DNA from: Piper betle
Lineage: Eukaryota; Streptophyta; Magnoliopsida; Piperales; Piperaceae
DNA: 64,000 nucleotides
Reading direction: 5' to 3'
Assembly (NCBI GenBank): GCA_033002965.1
Contig: JAURVB010010503.1
Span: 1-64,000, forward strand
This document shows positions 26,143 through 38,579 of the stretch, in pieces (within the stretch, counting starts at the first letter, position 1; each line of letters begins with the position of its first letter). The notes below the pieces were generated by a model, which was not told the origin of the DNA, made no database searches, and saw only the letters and a program-made list of their open reading frames with translations. Made by a program: the position numbers and the translations under genes.

Positions 26143-28580
26143 TTACGGCTTGTCGATCCAATCAGGGCCATCAGAAATTCTTCCAGAGCTTCGGCCAGGA
26201 ACCATCTTCCCTAGTGAACCAAGGGATGATATTCCTTTAAAACTGCTGCTTCCCTCGCTTAAATTTATTGACTTTCTTGACTTTTTAAGCTTCAAGGTGT
26301 TGTCCCCTTCTTCACAGTAGTCATTGGTCTTGGCGACAACTAACTGAGCTATGTTGCTTCTACAAAATGGGCAAATTGGAGCAGCCAATGATGCTGTCAC
26401 GTGGTTAGGCTTATTGTGACAGCACAAGGCCAAAGTGCAATGGGCACACATTTGATGGCCACAATCTTGAACTTCAATTGTGCATACTTGCTCAAAGCAG
26501 ATGCAGCATAATTCAGAGTCGTAGTCCTGTGTATTCTTTTCAGATTACTAATTGAAATTACTAGATTGGTCCCATAAAATATGGACAACAAAAGAAATGT
26601 ATCAGTTACCTCATCAAAATCAGCATCATCACCATTGGCATCGTCTTCAGATGCATTAGGAGATTGTAAAGTGTAGCCCTTCAAAATCTTCTTCTCCCTC
26701 TCCCTGTTTGCTTCCATCAGAGCTTTCTCTAGGAGGGCCTTAGCTCCAGGGTTTAGCTCGCTTATGAGTTTCAGAGGTGATGGCCAAACAAGAGGCTCAG
26801 CTGAGGAAGGATTCAGCAATGCAGCACAAGCCCCATACTTGTGCTTCAGCGCAACTGTGTATGGTATTCTCCTACATTATACACAAAATTCGAGTTTCAT
26901 TAACATTTGAAGTGCACATTACTGAAAGTTTATTGAATCCTTTGGCTAACAGTGTTAAAAGAATCCTGAGGTACAAGCATAGCCTGGGAACTAAATGGGA
27001 GCAACAGAATAAAATGTGTGGCACAGAAAATGCAACGGCCACAGAAATAAATATTTGAAGCTGTCCTATTTTGATGCACAAAACATCAAGTAAGAATGCA
27101 TAAACTGATTTAAGGACAGTTTAATCTGTACAAGAAAGCCAAAAAGGAGTGTTCCATGAGCTGCTTCAGTAATGCACAATGGTTACTCCCAATGGTTTTT
27201 ATTCCATTGCAAGACAAAGGGCCAACCTCTAGCTTTTGAGCGTTTACAGAGGGAAAATATCCATCAACATGATACAGTAACATTGACATTGCCCAGAATA
27301 ACATCAAGAACAAGTTAACTTACCAAGCAATGAATCAAAAAATCAACCCCATATAAAATTCATATGAAAAATAAGCAGCATCTTATGCAACCAATCAAAA
27401 TCTGGTGAGAAACAACATGAAGCGTACCCAGAAGAATCCATCTGAAGGCGATCTGCCCCCCAAGCTAGCAATTCTCTAACGCAATCAAGGGAACCACCAC
27501 GAGCAGCCAAATGAAGAGGAGTGCTTTCTGCACATCTGAGATCACAACTAATCCGTCAGATCACAAACACGCACCAATTTTTCTTGCCAACAATCTCGTT
27601 CAAACACGAAACATCGATTCAAGGCAAAAGTTTCTACCCATAAGTGCCAGTAGAAGCGCAGACAAGAGCTCCACTGTCCAGAAGAATATGAACACATTCT
27701 GCTCGTTTCTGCCTAGCAGCCAAGTGGAGAGGTGTGGCACCATTACCATCTCTGATGTTCACAAATCGAGCAAATCCCTGCAATATAAGAAACACACCGA
27801 ATCAAAAAAAAAAAAACCCCACAAAGATCGGCATTTCAGATAGGCAAATACGAGAATGGATCACAGATGAAAAATGAACAAACCATGAATCTGAAACAGG
27901 GGTCGAATGTGCAGCAGCAAGAATGGCTCGCAGGCAATCCGAGTGGCCGTAATACGCAGCATGGTGTAAGCAAGTCCTCCCACTGGTCGAATCAAACAAC
28001 AAAATCTGCGATCGTAAACATGAATGATCATCAAAATTCAATCTGAAAAGTTTGCAAATCCAACATGCTAAAAGAGTTGAAATGATCACTAGAAAGAAAA
28101 AATACATTGGCACCAGCTTGGATGAGCTTCTGGACACAGGCGATCTTCCCATTCATGGCAGCAAGCATCAATGGAGTCTATAAGAAATCAATCCCACAAC
28201 TATCAGAAGATGCCAAGCAAACAGCAAAACAGCTAAAAACGTTTCCAAACTCTTTCTGGCACCTCCTTGTGACGATTAAAGGCATCAGGATTGACAGACT
28301 TCTCCAAGATCAGGGACACCACCTACCACTCCAACACACAAATTTGTCCGTCAAAAGAATGAAACAAACATCACCAACACAACTTTTCCGACAAACCCAC
28401 CTCAGTTCTGCCATGAACAGCAGCTACATGTAGAGGGGAGAGGCGATCATAGATGGTGGCATGGCGTAAAGCCGCGGGGTCTCTCTCAAGGGCGGCCTCA
28501 AACTCGTCCAAGTCCCCGGCAGCAGCAGCATCGAACAGGCCGCTCTCCCGGACGGCCGCGCAGCTCAGACCCTGCCCCAT
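26143..28580 (-). CDS. XBAT31: XB3/XBAT31-type E3 ubiquitin ligase (ankyrin repeats + RING), 8 exons
   Basis: Transfers ubiquitin to target proteins; rice XB3, in this clade, partners the XA21 immune receptor. Minus-strand exons: 28580-28401, 28322-28263, 28177-28106, 28005-27884 (or to 27898), 27777-27638, 27535-27428, 26871-26610, 26526-26143. About 437-442 aa against roughly 450 in the family. MGQGLSC at the start fits N-myristoylation at Gly2 with Cys7 as possible palmitoyl site. Ankyrin repeats span about residues 45-255 (e.g. TPLMLAAMNGK, TCLHHAAYYGH, TPLHLAARQKR, TPLHLAARGG). A basic EANREREKK linker and an acidic stretch follow. A C3HC4 RING (CCIC, DCGHQMCAHC, ICPFC) and the family LSEGSSSFKG motif close the protein. 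Oddity: joining exon 4 at the expected donor (after 27884) to exon 5 is one base short and shifts frame; a GT at 27897-27896 restores it but loses VSDSW. The XB3 versus XBAT31 name is by resemblance only. Confidence 0.9.
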
Positions 28581-28704
28581 GGGTGGGCACTGCTGGCGCC
28601 GCTGCCGGGGGCCGCCGGGGGCCGCCGGACGGCCGACGGGGGCGCGCAAGGTTGGGGCGATAGGTGAGACTGCGGAAGAGGGGGAGAACTCGATGGGAAG
28701 AATG

Positions 28705-28712
28705 CTTATATA
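28705..28712 (-). promoter_or_regulatory. TATA box of the XB3-like gene
   Basis: TATATAAG on the minus strand, about 125 nt upstream of the start codon, giving an expected transcription start near 28675 and a roughly 95-nt GC-rich leader. Called from motif and position only. Confidence 0.5.
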
Positions 28713-29243
28713 AAAAATAAAAAAACAAAAAAGCTAGAAAGCAACTATCAATTCTGTCCTGACCAGACTGCCCTTTTGGCCTTGCCAACTTTTTTAATTT
28801 AGTCATTATTTTAATTGTTAAAGTTGAACATTATTTCAGCAATTTTTTACGTACTTAATTATGAATATTTTGATGTAGCCTCGTGTCGTGTGAAGGTGGT
28901 TTATTTTTTTCGACTAGACTTCCAATCATATAAGGTATTTTATAAAAAAATGATACATTTATGTTAAAATTAATCGTAAAATATTAAATAAATTTATGTT
29001 CTTAACATATTTGCCGGTACGCTAACCAAGAAAAATCTTTTCACTTGGCGAGCAAATCAATCCCTAAGGTGAAATTAAATATATTTTTGTAATTTAATCA
29101 AGTAATTGAAAAAAAAAGAAAACATGGAAGATCTCAAAGATTTTTTCGAATAAAAAGGATAAAAAATATATTAAAAGATGAGATTTACTATTAGATTTGT
29201 TTGCAACCCCTTCCGCCGGTTCTAACCCCTAGATGACCTATAG
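28713..29243. other. Intergenic DNA between the XB3-like gene and the first LTR
   Basis: AT-rich, without open frames or recognisable repeats. The upstream regulatory region of the minus-strand gene should lie here, but no further motif stands out. Confidence 0.4.
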
Positions 29244-30232
29244 TGTAACACCTCAATTCGGGCTCAACCCAAACCAAATTTTGATCTATAATTTAAAGAG
29301 TTGTTCGTTGGATTACCATTGTACATATTTTACGGAAGCAAATCTTACCCATCAAAGAGGTTTAAAATGGACATGTTACTGGATTTTTCATATAATGCGT
29401 ATTGATCATAATATCATTGGAAGGATGTTAATATTCAGAGCTCCCAAATGAACACTCTTGAGCCATAATAGAGGAAGTACCTCTCCTGTGACTAAGAGAG
29501 TAATTTACCCATGTAATTTTCACTACGAGCTACACGAAGTTAACACCTCTAATGTAGGTAAGAGGTTGAACTTTAAAAGATGTAGATGCATAATCTAGTT
29601 CTAATAATTAGGTTAGGTAACTTATTATCGGATGATGCTGGTTTTGTAGTAAAGGAAAACACTAGTTGTGGTTACCTACTCCACATCCCTGCAAGGTAAA
29701 TTAATCATATAGGCATCAACAAGTGCCAAGGTACCATAGCCAAACACTTGATCTTCACGTGAGCTCTTCACACAACATGAACCGTAAGCTCTTCCTACCC
29801 TCGTTCTTCTAAAACATACACACAACTACAATCAAATAAGTTTCTTATACCTTAAATGCGCATAAATAATCCATCATCTCATAGACCCAATCTAAATTCA
29901 TGCAAAGTTCATGGAAATTAAGGGCACATGCCTACAAAATAATAAAATTTATATAGTTTCAAAATACATAAACATGATCATCACTGACACTGCCACCACC
30001 ATGAGCCTCGGATTTGTGTGCCTAAGACACCCAACGTCAATGGACTTCGACTACATAGATATAGGGAAACACATTAGTAATCTAACAAGTTTGATTATCC
30101 GTCTGAAATAACTACTGATATTTCAAGAGTGGCAGATGGGTACTTCATTACCTACAGAAAATCTTTAATACTTTAGAAATGCCTCGCGGGGTAGTAAAGA
30201 AAAATCTGTCATATAAAACAAGCCAACGTGCA

Positions 30233-31550
30233 TGTAAATCTTATTTAGGATTTTGTAAATCTTAGAATAAACGATAAATAATATTTAATTAAATTAAATC
30301 TTAAAAATCAATATCATAAAGTATCAATTATAACCTTTTGGGTACCAGTACAATGATTTTAAATAAGTTTCATTTATTAAATTTTTGTGATTGAAACTCA
30401 TTCACATTAATTCAATAGTCAATTTTTTTCACATTTCGTTATCACATAAATGATTGGTGTTTAATATAGTTATATGTGATTACATTCTCTTCTATGAAAT
30501 TTAATGTAGTGACTTCTTAAATTCTATACATATTAATAAAATTTAATATAGTGATTTCTTGAATTCTACATATATTTTTCTATATGAAGGAGAATTCTGT
30601 TGATTGTTAAATAAAATATCAACTTGATAGTTTGTGAGCACATTTGGCTCACAAGGGGAAGACTTTAGAGAAGTCTTATTCATATTAGGATCACGTGTTG
30701 TAGTTGCGGGTGCCTCAACAAAATTTCAGGTTCATATAATTACTCGAAATGTTATATATTCCTATGTGGGAGTCTTGGTTACCCTGAGCCCACATTCGAC
30801 CACCATGCCTAGCGCAACCGGGGTCAAAGAATTAGCTCAGTCAAGACATGGGACAACACCCTTAAAAAAATTACTATGTGGGAGTCTTGGTCAGCCTTAG
30901 CCACATTCGACAACCATGCACTGAGCGCAACTAGGGTTAAAGAATTGGCTTAGCCCAACATAGAGCAGCACCTTCTTGAAAGATTAAATACTTGCCCCCA
31001 TGCTGAAAGGGGTGATATGGCGCAATGGCGTAAGACAGCTAATTATACACTTGTGATACCGAGAGGGTGAGTCAATGATGAATATCGGTAACTACAGGCC
31101 GAGGGCCACGTAGCGTATGTGCGGATACATGAGATTGTAGTTGGATGGGTGGCCACCTTCCCAGTATATTAAGAGCTCAGCATAGTCTCATAATCACTAA
31201 AAATCGAATTAATGATGTTGTGGAATATATTAATTTTTTCTTGTAATTATATGACTTAGTGTTTTTATCACTAACGCGAAATTGCCTTTGCAGGTATGAG
31301 CATGGAAGGATGGGTAGATTCGGGACAGTTGGAGGACTCTGTTATTGGACTATTATTTTTTCTAGATTGTTTGCATGGAAGTAGGATTTTGGTTCGGTTC
31401 ATGGGGCTTAGAAATTTTTGAGCATTTATTATATTATATTTTATGTCATAGTTTTTAAAATCTTGATAATTAATAGAAAAATTAATTTATAAGACATTTA
31501 GTTTCATATCGTAACATTGGCTCATGGCTAGGAACGGGCAGGTTGTTATA
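30233..31550 (+). mobile_element. Solo LTR (1318 bp) with 5-bp target duplication GTGCA
   Basis: It begins TGTAAATCTT and ends GGTTGTTATA (terminal CA apparently mutated to TA). GTGCA flanks it at 30228-30232 and 31551-31555. The paralogous LTR at 55286-58235 lacks the segment at the matching point (near 56436), which acts as an empty site. No gag or pol traces lie inside, so this is a solo LTR left by LTR-LTR recombination. The strand is a guess from the end motifs. Confidence 0.8.
30762..30975. repeat. Two-copy tandem duplication (112-bp period) in the solo LTR
   Basis: The phrase CTATGTGGGAGTCTTGGT starts at 30762 and again at 30874. The copies share ACATTCGAC-ACCATGC, GCGCAAC-GGGT and AAAGAATT-GCT blocks but differ by several substitutions and short indels, so the duplication is not recent. 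Confidence 0.7.
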
Positions 31551-33413
31551 GTGCAAGCACAACAACATACTTATACACAATACTTACGCCCTCACATCCT
31601 CTATATTTCACTTGCCATGGTACTTAGATGACATTGTAATAGTTGTTAAGTAAGTGCTACAAATTTAAGAAATGCATTACGTTACGGAATACTCTAAGGT
31701 TTAAAGGAGTACGAGTACAATTTATACTTCCCATATATTACTCAAATGCTTGTAAAATTGAAACCCTCATACGCTTATATAATAGGCTTAGGTAGGCACT
31801 TGTATTATAAGGTTTCTCGAGCATAGCTTTTGAAAACCATCAAGGGATCTTTGCCTTTAAGTTTTTTTAAACTAGAAAAATTTGGATGAATGGCCCAACA
31901 ATAGAGGGATCTGATAAAACGTCACTGAAGTTGTCTTACGTATTAAACTCTGTCAAACCTCAATATTTAAAGAGTCAAGTAGAGATGAAGCACAAGAGTC
32001 TTATGAACTTGGATGAGTGGAGCTCCTTATCTTATATCAACGAGCTCACCCCACGTATTCTAACAAAAGATAAAACACAAATCATTCTCAGATCACATTG
32101 ACATACATAACGAGGCAAATCATCAACACATGTACGTACAACACTAAAAATACTTAATTAATTCAATTATCATACTTAATGACTTGTTAAACCTCATTAA
32201 GTAGCTTAATAGGGTTTAGGGTTGCAAGTACGCTTAATGGAAAGTCTCACACTTATGATTTAATTGAACGAACTTAACTAAATGATTTTTCGAATGAGTG
32301 AAACGATATCCAAATGGGCTGAAAATTTAGCAAGTGTTGGCCCATTGGCCAACATGGCAAACTAAGCTCACTAAGGTTGGGCTAAGGTACTAAGAATAGT
32401 ATTCTTGAGCTACACACTAATTTTCTTGAAGCTTGTTCATAGGCTCGAAGACTTTAAATGTTCTTGGGTTAAATGGGAGAGTTAGCCAACACCATGGGGC
32501 TTTGATCTTATTAAATTATAGATACAAATTTTAAGTAATTGAGCCTGATTGGATTTTGGAATAAGGGCTAGGACATTTCTCAAGCTATCTCTACCTATAT
32601 GTCTTGGGGGAATTTATACTGGAAAATCTACCAAACTATTGGCTCTCAAATTTTCGAATGATGTTTTAGGGACACAAGCTAAGGTCTGAGTGAAATTTCA
32701 TAGGATTTCACCACCAAATAACAAGGCTTTTGAATTTTTTAGCTGGAGCTAAGGAATTAGGGTTTTACCCTTCATTCTTATATTACATGAATGAGTTTTA
32801 ACCGTGCCCAAAACTTTTGAGTTTTCAGTACACACTTAGTAAGACCTTAGATAATTTTTAATGATTTTTATGAAATCTTTTAGCAAGCTGAGCAAGGATC
32901 ACAATCCCAGAGCATGAAATATCACAGTAATCGCACAACAAGCACACATCGGATTTAGGGGTTATATTCAAGCCTTTTGATGCTCATTTAGCTTGGTAAT
33001 TTACCACAAAATAGCTAACATACTAGTATTAAAACATGCAGAAGATTGCATCTAAATACAATTTTAAATAGGGTGGGAAAATTGGGCAAAGTGACAGGTA
33101 GGCTATTCAAAATAGTAAAGCTAAATGACATAATTTTAAAGCTACACTACTCGAAACAAGCATATTTATAATTTACAAATACAAGAAAAGTACACACACA
33201 CACACATAGACATGAAACACACAAACTTCATGCAGAAGAGGAGAAAGGAGAGGCCTTTATCTCTTACGTGTTCAAGGGTAGGTCTCTTGGGGCTTCTTAC
33301 TCCAAGATTTATTAACCTAGGAGCTTTGGTTGGCTTGGAGAGGGCTAGGAAGAGCAAGGGAATGCTGATAAGGAAGTGGGAAGGCAAGGGAGAAAGGGGA
33401 AGGTTGCAAGAAG

Positions 33414-35042
33414 TGTAACGACCCGCCATTTTTCACGATATTGTGGGCCTAACTGGCTAGTTGTTACTCAAAAGTAAGTAATTATGTCAAACATTTTTTA
33501 TAAATAATAACATACATAAACATCCCACAGTCTTGGACCGTTTCCCAGCAGCCACACTTATTTCTCAATTTAAAAGAAAAGGAGTCCTCATATTTATTTT
33601 GCTCCATACTCTGGATGTCAATCACCTAATCTTGTATCTGCACACCTGCGGAGGCAATTCCGCATTAGTGATTACAACACTAAGTAGTATAATAGATAAA
33701 ACAAAACAAGTACATTCCACTATTTCCTTATGTTTATTTTAATATGCGGTGGAGCGATTCCGCTATACTCCAAAACAATGCGGAGGAGGTGTCCGCTGTG
33801 ATCCGCACACCCCGGCCGTAGCCTTTTTATGGGGAGGCTACCACTACCGTCTCCAGTGCCAGTGCCTCGCACACCCCGGCCGTAGCCTTTTTGTGGGGTA
33901 GCTATCACTGCACTCGGGTGATTGCTATGCCCCGTTTGTGGGGAAGCTCTCACTACCAATTCTAGTGCCAGTGCCTCGCACACCCCGGCCGTAGCCTTTT
34001 TATGGGGAGGCTATCACTGCACTCCAGTGCCAATGCCTTGCACACCCCGGCCGTAGCCTTTTGTGGAGCGGCTATCACTGCACTCAGGTGATCGCTATGC
34101 CCCGTTTGTGGGGAAGCTCTCACTGCCAACTCTAGTGCCAGTGCCTCACACACCCCGGCCGTAGCCTTTTTATGGGGCGGCTATCACTGCACTCAGTGCC
34201 AGTGCCTCACACACCCCGGCCGTAGCCTTTTTATGGGGCGGCAATCACTGCACTCTAGTGCGATGGAGGAATCGCTGTGCCTCACTCACCCCGGCCGTAG
34301 CCTTTTTATGGGGCGGCTATCACTACTCCAAAACAATATCGATGCATTACATGATTCACACACATAACACGACCCAGTGTCGGACTGAGTCAATTCATTA
34401 ACCCCGGTTGCACTTCGTGCATGGTGGTCGAATCTGGGCTCAGGCCGACCTAGGCTACCAACAAGGAAAATACGATGTTCTACCTATTATACGTACCTGA
34501 TTTGTGATTACGTCTGACTGTGATCCGTGAACCCTAATACAGTAATGGGGAGGTCGCCTGGGACGGAGATGAGGGATGAAATACTCACACAGTAATGGGG
34601 AGGTCGCCTGGGACGGAGATGAGGGATGAAATACTCCCTCCTCCTGCATATATATACACTTCAACCATTCCCTCCATTAAATTCTCATACCCCATCATCC
34701 ATTGGTATTTCCTAGGTTCAATGACCCCTTCATTAAATTCTCACACCCCATCATCCATTGGTATTTCCTAGGTTCAACGACCCCTTCTCCTTTTTTAAAG
34801 AATAAATGACGGCTAGGGTTTGTGGAAGCACCCTTTCATCATAATTCCTTTAACCGGGTAATTGGGTAATTAACACGGTTCACTTAACCTTTTCACTCAA
34901 CCTCTTAAATGGTATGGTTCACTTAATTAATGTGTTCGACTCGACTGATTCAACTAGAATCGTCCGATTAGAAATTACTTTTCAATTTAACTGGGTAATT
35001 CATACTTAACCAGCTAAAAATTTTTTTTTCCGGGTCTTTACA
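33414..35042 (-). mobile_element. Solo LTR (1629 bp) with 5-bp target duplication AGAAG
   Basis: It begins TGTAACGACC and ends GGTCTTTACA, with AGAAG on both sides (33409-33413 and 35043-35047). It is inserted in the long LTR 29244-35548. It shares a TATA-containing block (TATATATACACTTCAACC and following, 34650-34790) with the LTRs at 58236-59438, 60556 onward and 61852-63657, so all four are one family. Its first 35 bp match the inverted end of the 61852-63657 copy. No internal coding region remains. Inner direct duplications lie at about 34538-34637 (50-bp unit) and 34671-34786. Confidence 0.85.
33790..34330. repeat. GC-rich tandem array inside the solo LTR
   Basis: Seven copies of a CACCCCGGCCGTAGCC word begin near 33806, 33870, 33979, 34041, 34150, 34210 and 34285. 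Each is followed by TTTTT-TGGGG-GGCTATCACTGC-like sequence. Spacing alternates between about 60-65 and about 108-110 bp, so two unit types are mixed. Both strands stay open for short stretches, but this is repeat sequence, not a gene. Confidence 0.85.
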
Positions 35043-35639
35043 AGAAGAGAGGCCAAAGGTGAACAGAGTGGGCAATAAGGGAGGGGGGCTATTTATAGCT
35101 AGACTAGCGTCTTTGCGTTGGCCTCTACTGAGCTACACCATGGTCAACGCTTGGCTAGACACACAGGCAAGTTGCATGAACTGAACCACATGAAATAGGG
35201 TCATGCGGCTAGATGCAAGGGTACTGGCTAGAACCTTTGTGTCTAAGGCAAAATGGGAGGGAAAATTCAAGTGTGGCCATGAGGGCATCACCATATTTAA
35301 ACTTGAAAACCCTAACAATGAGGGGCTTGGTCCTAACATCTAAGTAGAGTTGACTCCGCTGAACATAAATTAAAAGGCTAGGCACGAGCATCCAAACTAA
35401 TGTACAAACGGCAAAGGAGGCTAGCGCTGGGCACACATACACCATACCACACACATACCTCAGCAAGAAGGGTCAGACCCATAAGACACGTCTAGGTCAA
35501 GGCTGAACCGACTCTAACACCAGCGGTCAAACAACCCGGATTTACAACCTCCGCCATGTTAGAAATTCCATTTCAAAAATTGCATCGCAACAATATGCCA
35601 TATCAACCAACATACCACAACACAACCAAAAGAGAAGCA

Positions 35640-36990
35640 TGGGGTGTGCTATTACCTCGCATCACCATCCTCCTCTGGGAAGAGTTTGGGAAAGTGTCGC
35701 TACATCTTGTCCTTATGCTTCCATGTGGCCTCCTCAATTCCCTAATGTGACCATAGTACCTTCACGAATGGCACCTCCTCCTCAGAGGATAGGTTGGGTT
35801 GGATGTCAAGCTCCTTGTTCTTTAATCCGTGCAATCTATCTAGCACACACTTCTTCAACATGGAGACATGAAACACTAAATGTACAACTGACAGACTGGG
35901 TGGTAGTGCAAGCTCATAAGCTACCTCACCAACTTGCCTGAATACCTCGAATGAGCTAATATCCTCGGACTTAGCTTGCCCCACCTTCCAAATCTAATGT
36001 CTCCTTTAGTCGAAGAGACTTTCAAGAACACGTAATCTTTGGGGCCAAAGTTGACATCCTTGTGCCACTGGTCTACATATGCCCTCTACCTATCCTGAGT
36101 TGATGATAATCTCTGTTGTATCAACTCAACTATCTGCTAGGAGTCCTAAAGCAACTCGGGGCCTACTATCAATGGCTCACCACCCTCTAGCCAACATGTC
36201 AGCGATTTGCACCCTACAAGGCTTCGAATAGTGTCATCTTGATACTGGCCTAATAACTGTTGTCTACAAACTCCACCAACATTAAATGCTCCTCCCAAGA
36301 TCCACTGAAGCTCATTAACATGATCAAAGCAAGTCCTCCAAGGTCTAAATCATCCTCTAGGACTGGTCATCGGTTTGTGGGTGATAGGTTATACTAAACT
36401 TGGTCTCCGTACTAAGTTCTCTCAAGAAAGATCTCCAAAAGGAAGAGGCAAATATTGGGTCCCTATCGGACAATCTCTTGTTGAACTCAGTGAATCCTGA
36501 CAATCTGATCTCTATACAACCTGGCCAAAGTCAATACAAGATAGTTTGCACAAATTGTGATAAAGTAAGCTTATTTTGTCAACCTATCAACAATAACCCA
36601 CATGACATCCATCTAGTGCAAAGAAGGTGGGTAGATGCATGACAAAATCACATGTGATGTAATCTCACTTCCACTTTGGCAGTAGTAATGACTGCAACAA
36701 ACCTTTTTATCTTGTTGATAAACAAAACATCTTGACACGGTAACGAGAACATCTTTCTTCAACCATGGCCACAAGTAAGTTTGACACAAGTTGTGATACA
36801 TCTTCATTATGCCTGGATGCACAGTAAACCTTGAGCAATGGGCCTCATGAAAGATGTCCTCACGCAATCCTGGATAGACTGGCAAATCTGGTGCACAACC
36901 ATCCTCTCATCAAGTACATACCATCTGTATCTCTAACTAAATTGGAAAAAATCCTTTGGACAAACTACTACTTGGGTAGCTGATCATCTG
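35640..36990 (-). pseudogene. Gypsy integrase and chromodomain remnant
   Basis: Read on the minus strand, an HHCC-type integrase zinc-finger segment (about 36885-36700; YPGLREDI, HPGIMKMYHNL, YLWPWLKKDV) precedes a C-terminal segment (35984-35742; GEVAYELALPP, VFHVSMLKK). A chromodomain-like tail with VKVLW and EEATW motifs follows (to about 35645). This order and wording are those of chromovirus (Del/Tekay-type) Gypsy elements. Stops interrupt it, for example within the chromodomain, and the catalytic core between the two segments is not intact. Confidence 0.8.
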
Positions 36991-37199
36991 CCTGTGCCCG
37001 CTAAATAGGTCTGTTATGGTTGGACTAATAGTGAGCCTTGCCAACACTACCACAAGGTGCCTGTTTGTTACACTTCTTTTTGATCCTAATACCAAATGCC
37101 CCTAGCTAATAGTCCCGCTCCACATACAACCGGTCTCCTACTCAGGGCATCTGACACCACATTTTTGTTACTTGGGTGGTAAGTAACTTCTATATCATA

Positions 37200-38400
37200 A
37201 TCTACAAGGAACTCTAGCCATCTCATCTGCCTATTATTCAAATCCTTCTATGTGAAGATGTACTTTAAGCTGTTGTAATAAGTGAAGAGTTAGAAAGGCA
37301 CTTCATACTGATAATGTTTCCATATGCACAAAGCAAACACTACTGCTGCAAGCTCCAAGTCCCGTGGTAGATAGTTTTGTTCATAAACTGTTGGCTATCG
37401 GATTGCGTATGCAATCACTATGCCCTTATGAATCAATACACACCCGAGTCCAATGCTCGACACATCATTGTACACCACAAAGTCATCGTGGCATTCGGTA
37501 GGCTAAGCACTAGGGTGGGAGTGAGTTTCTCCTTCAGAGTTTGAAAACTCTTGTCACATGCATCTATCCATACAAATTGCTCCTCCTTCCTAGTCAATTA
37601 GGTGAGAAGGGCTACCAAGAAAGAGAAACCCTCTATGAACTTCTTATAGTATTTGCCTAATCCCAAGAAACTCTGGATCTCCATGGTAGTGGTAGGTTGG
37701 TCCGCATCTCATGACTACTTTAAACTTGGTTGGATCAACTACGATTCCAGTTGCTGATACAACATGTCTCTGAATACTACCTCTGACAGAAAAAACTCAC
37801 ACTTTGGAGAACTTTGCATACAGATGGTTCTCTTGCAGACTCTGCAAAGCAATCCTCACATGCACCTCATACTCATCTTTGGACCTCAAGTATATCAGAA
37901 TGTTATCAACAAACACTATTACAAATTGATCCAAGTACGGTTGAGACACCCAGTTTATGAAATCTATGAATGATGCAGGTATGTTATCTAGCCCAAAAGG
38001 TATGACTAAGAACTCATAATACCTATACTGAGTCCTAAAGGTTGTCTTTGATATGTCCTCCTCTTGAATCCTCAACTGATGGTAGTTAGATCGAAGATCA
38101 ATCTTCGAATTCATAGCAACTCCTCCAAGCTCATCAAACAAATCATTTATTTGGAGGGGATAACATTTCTTTACCTTCACCTAGTTGAGCATTCTATAGT
38201 CCACGCACAACCTCATACTGCCACCCTTCTTCATGATGAAGAGAACTCTAGCACCCCAAGGTGAGAAACTCGGGCTGATAATTCCCTGCTCTAAAAGCAC
38301 CCGAGTCTTGATCTTCCTGAGCTCAAGCAGTGATATCTAATATGGTATCCTAGAAAAAGGTGCAGTTCTACAAACTCCACCCCTTTGGCTGGCAGTAATT
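37200..38400 (-). pseudogene. Gypsy reverse transcriptase and RNase H remnant
   Basis: The minus-strand ORF at 38180-37797 carries RT motifs: SKIDLRSNYHQLRI, TTFRTQYRYYEFLVIPFGL and the catalytic loop FVDNILIY, where the second Asp of the usual DD pair is Asn. RNase H sequence (IGLGCVLIHKG, then DLELAAVVFAL) follows at about 37450-37290 with a stop. The enzyme would be inactive. Confidence 0.85.
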
Positions 38401-38579
38401 GGGCATCTCATATAGAAAAATCAGTTAACTCATGGACCACTAGAATCTATGCTAACTCTAGCACTGAGTGCTTGGCTATGGCAACAACACTACTAAGGAA
38501 AATCTAACATCCTCACTCAATCGATCTCTGGGTGTGCTAATACGAGATTAAATAATTGCCCCAAAAATACAATCCTCAC

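Larger units (their letters stand above)
29244..35548 (-). mobile_element. Long LTR, minus orientation, carrying two nested solo LTRs
   Basis: It starts TGTAACACCTC at 29244 and is collinear with 55286-58235 in the same orientation, for example 30120-30230 with 56316-56440, 31560-31620 with 56455-56515, 32210-32330 with 57060-57190 and 33040-33120 with 57960-58050. Two segments present here and missing there (30233-31550 and 33414-35042) are later insertions; without them the LTR is about 3.4 kb. A TATA-like element on the minus strand near 35090 fits the LTR promoter. The limit at about 35548 (TGTAAATCCGGG on the minus strand, after a GGCGGAGG purine tract) would make this the 3' LTR of the Gypsy element to its right. 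Confidence 0.65.

Noticed and set aside
33790..34330. Regular spaced repeats as a possible CRISPR array
   Set aside because: The intervening sequences are themselves repeated, spacing varies from 60 to 110 bp, and the setting is a plant LTR.
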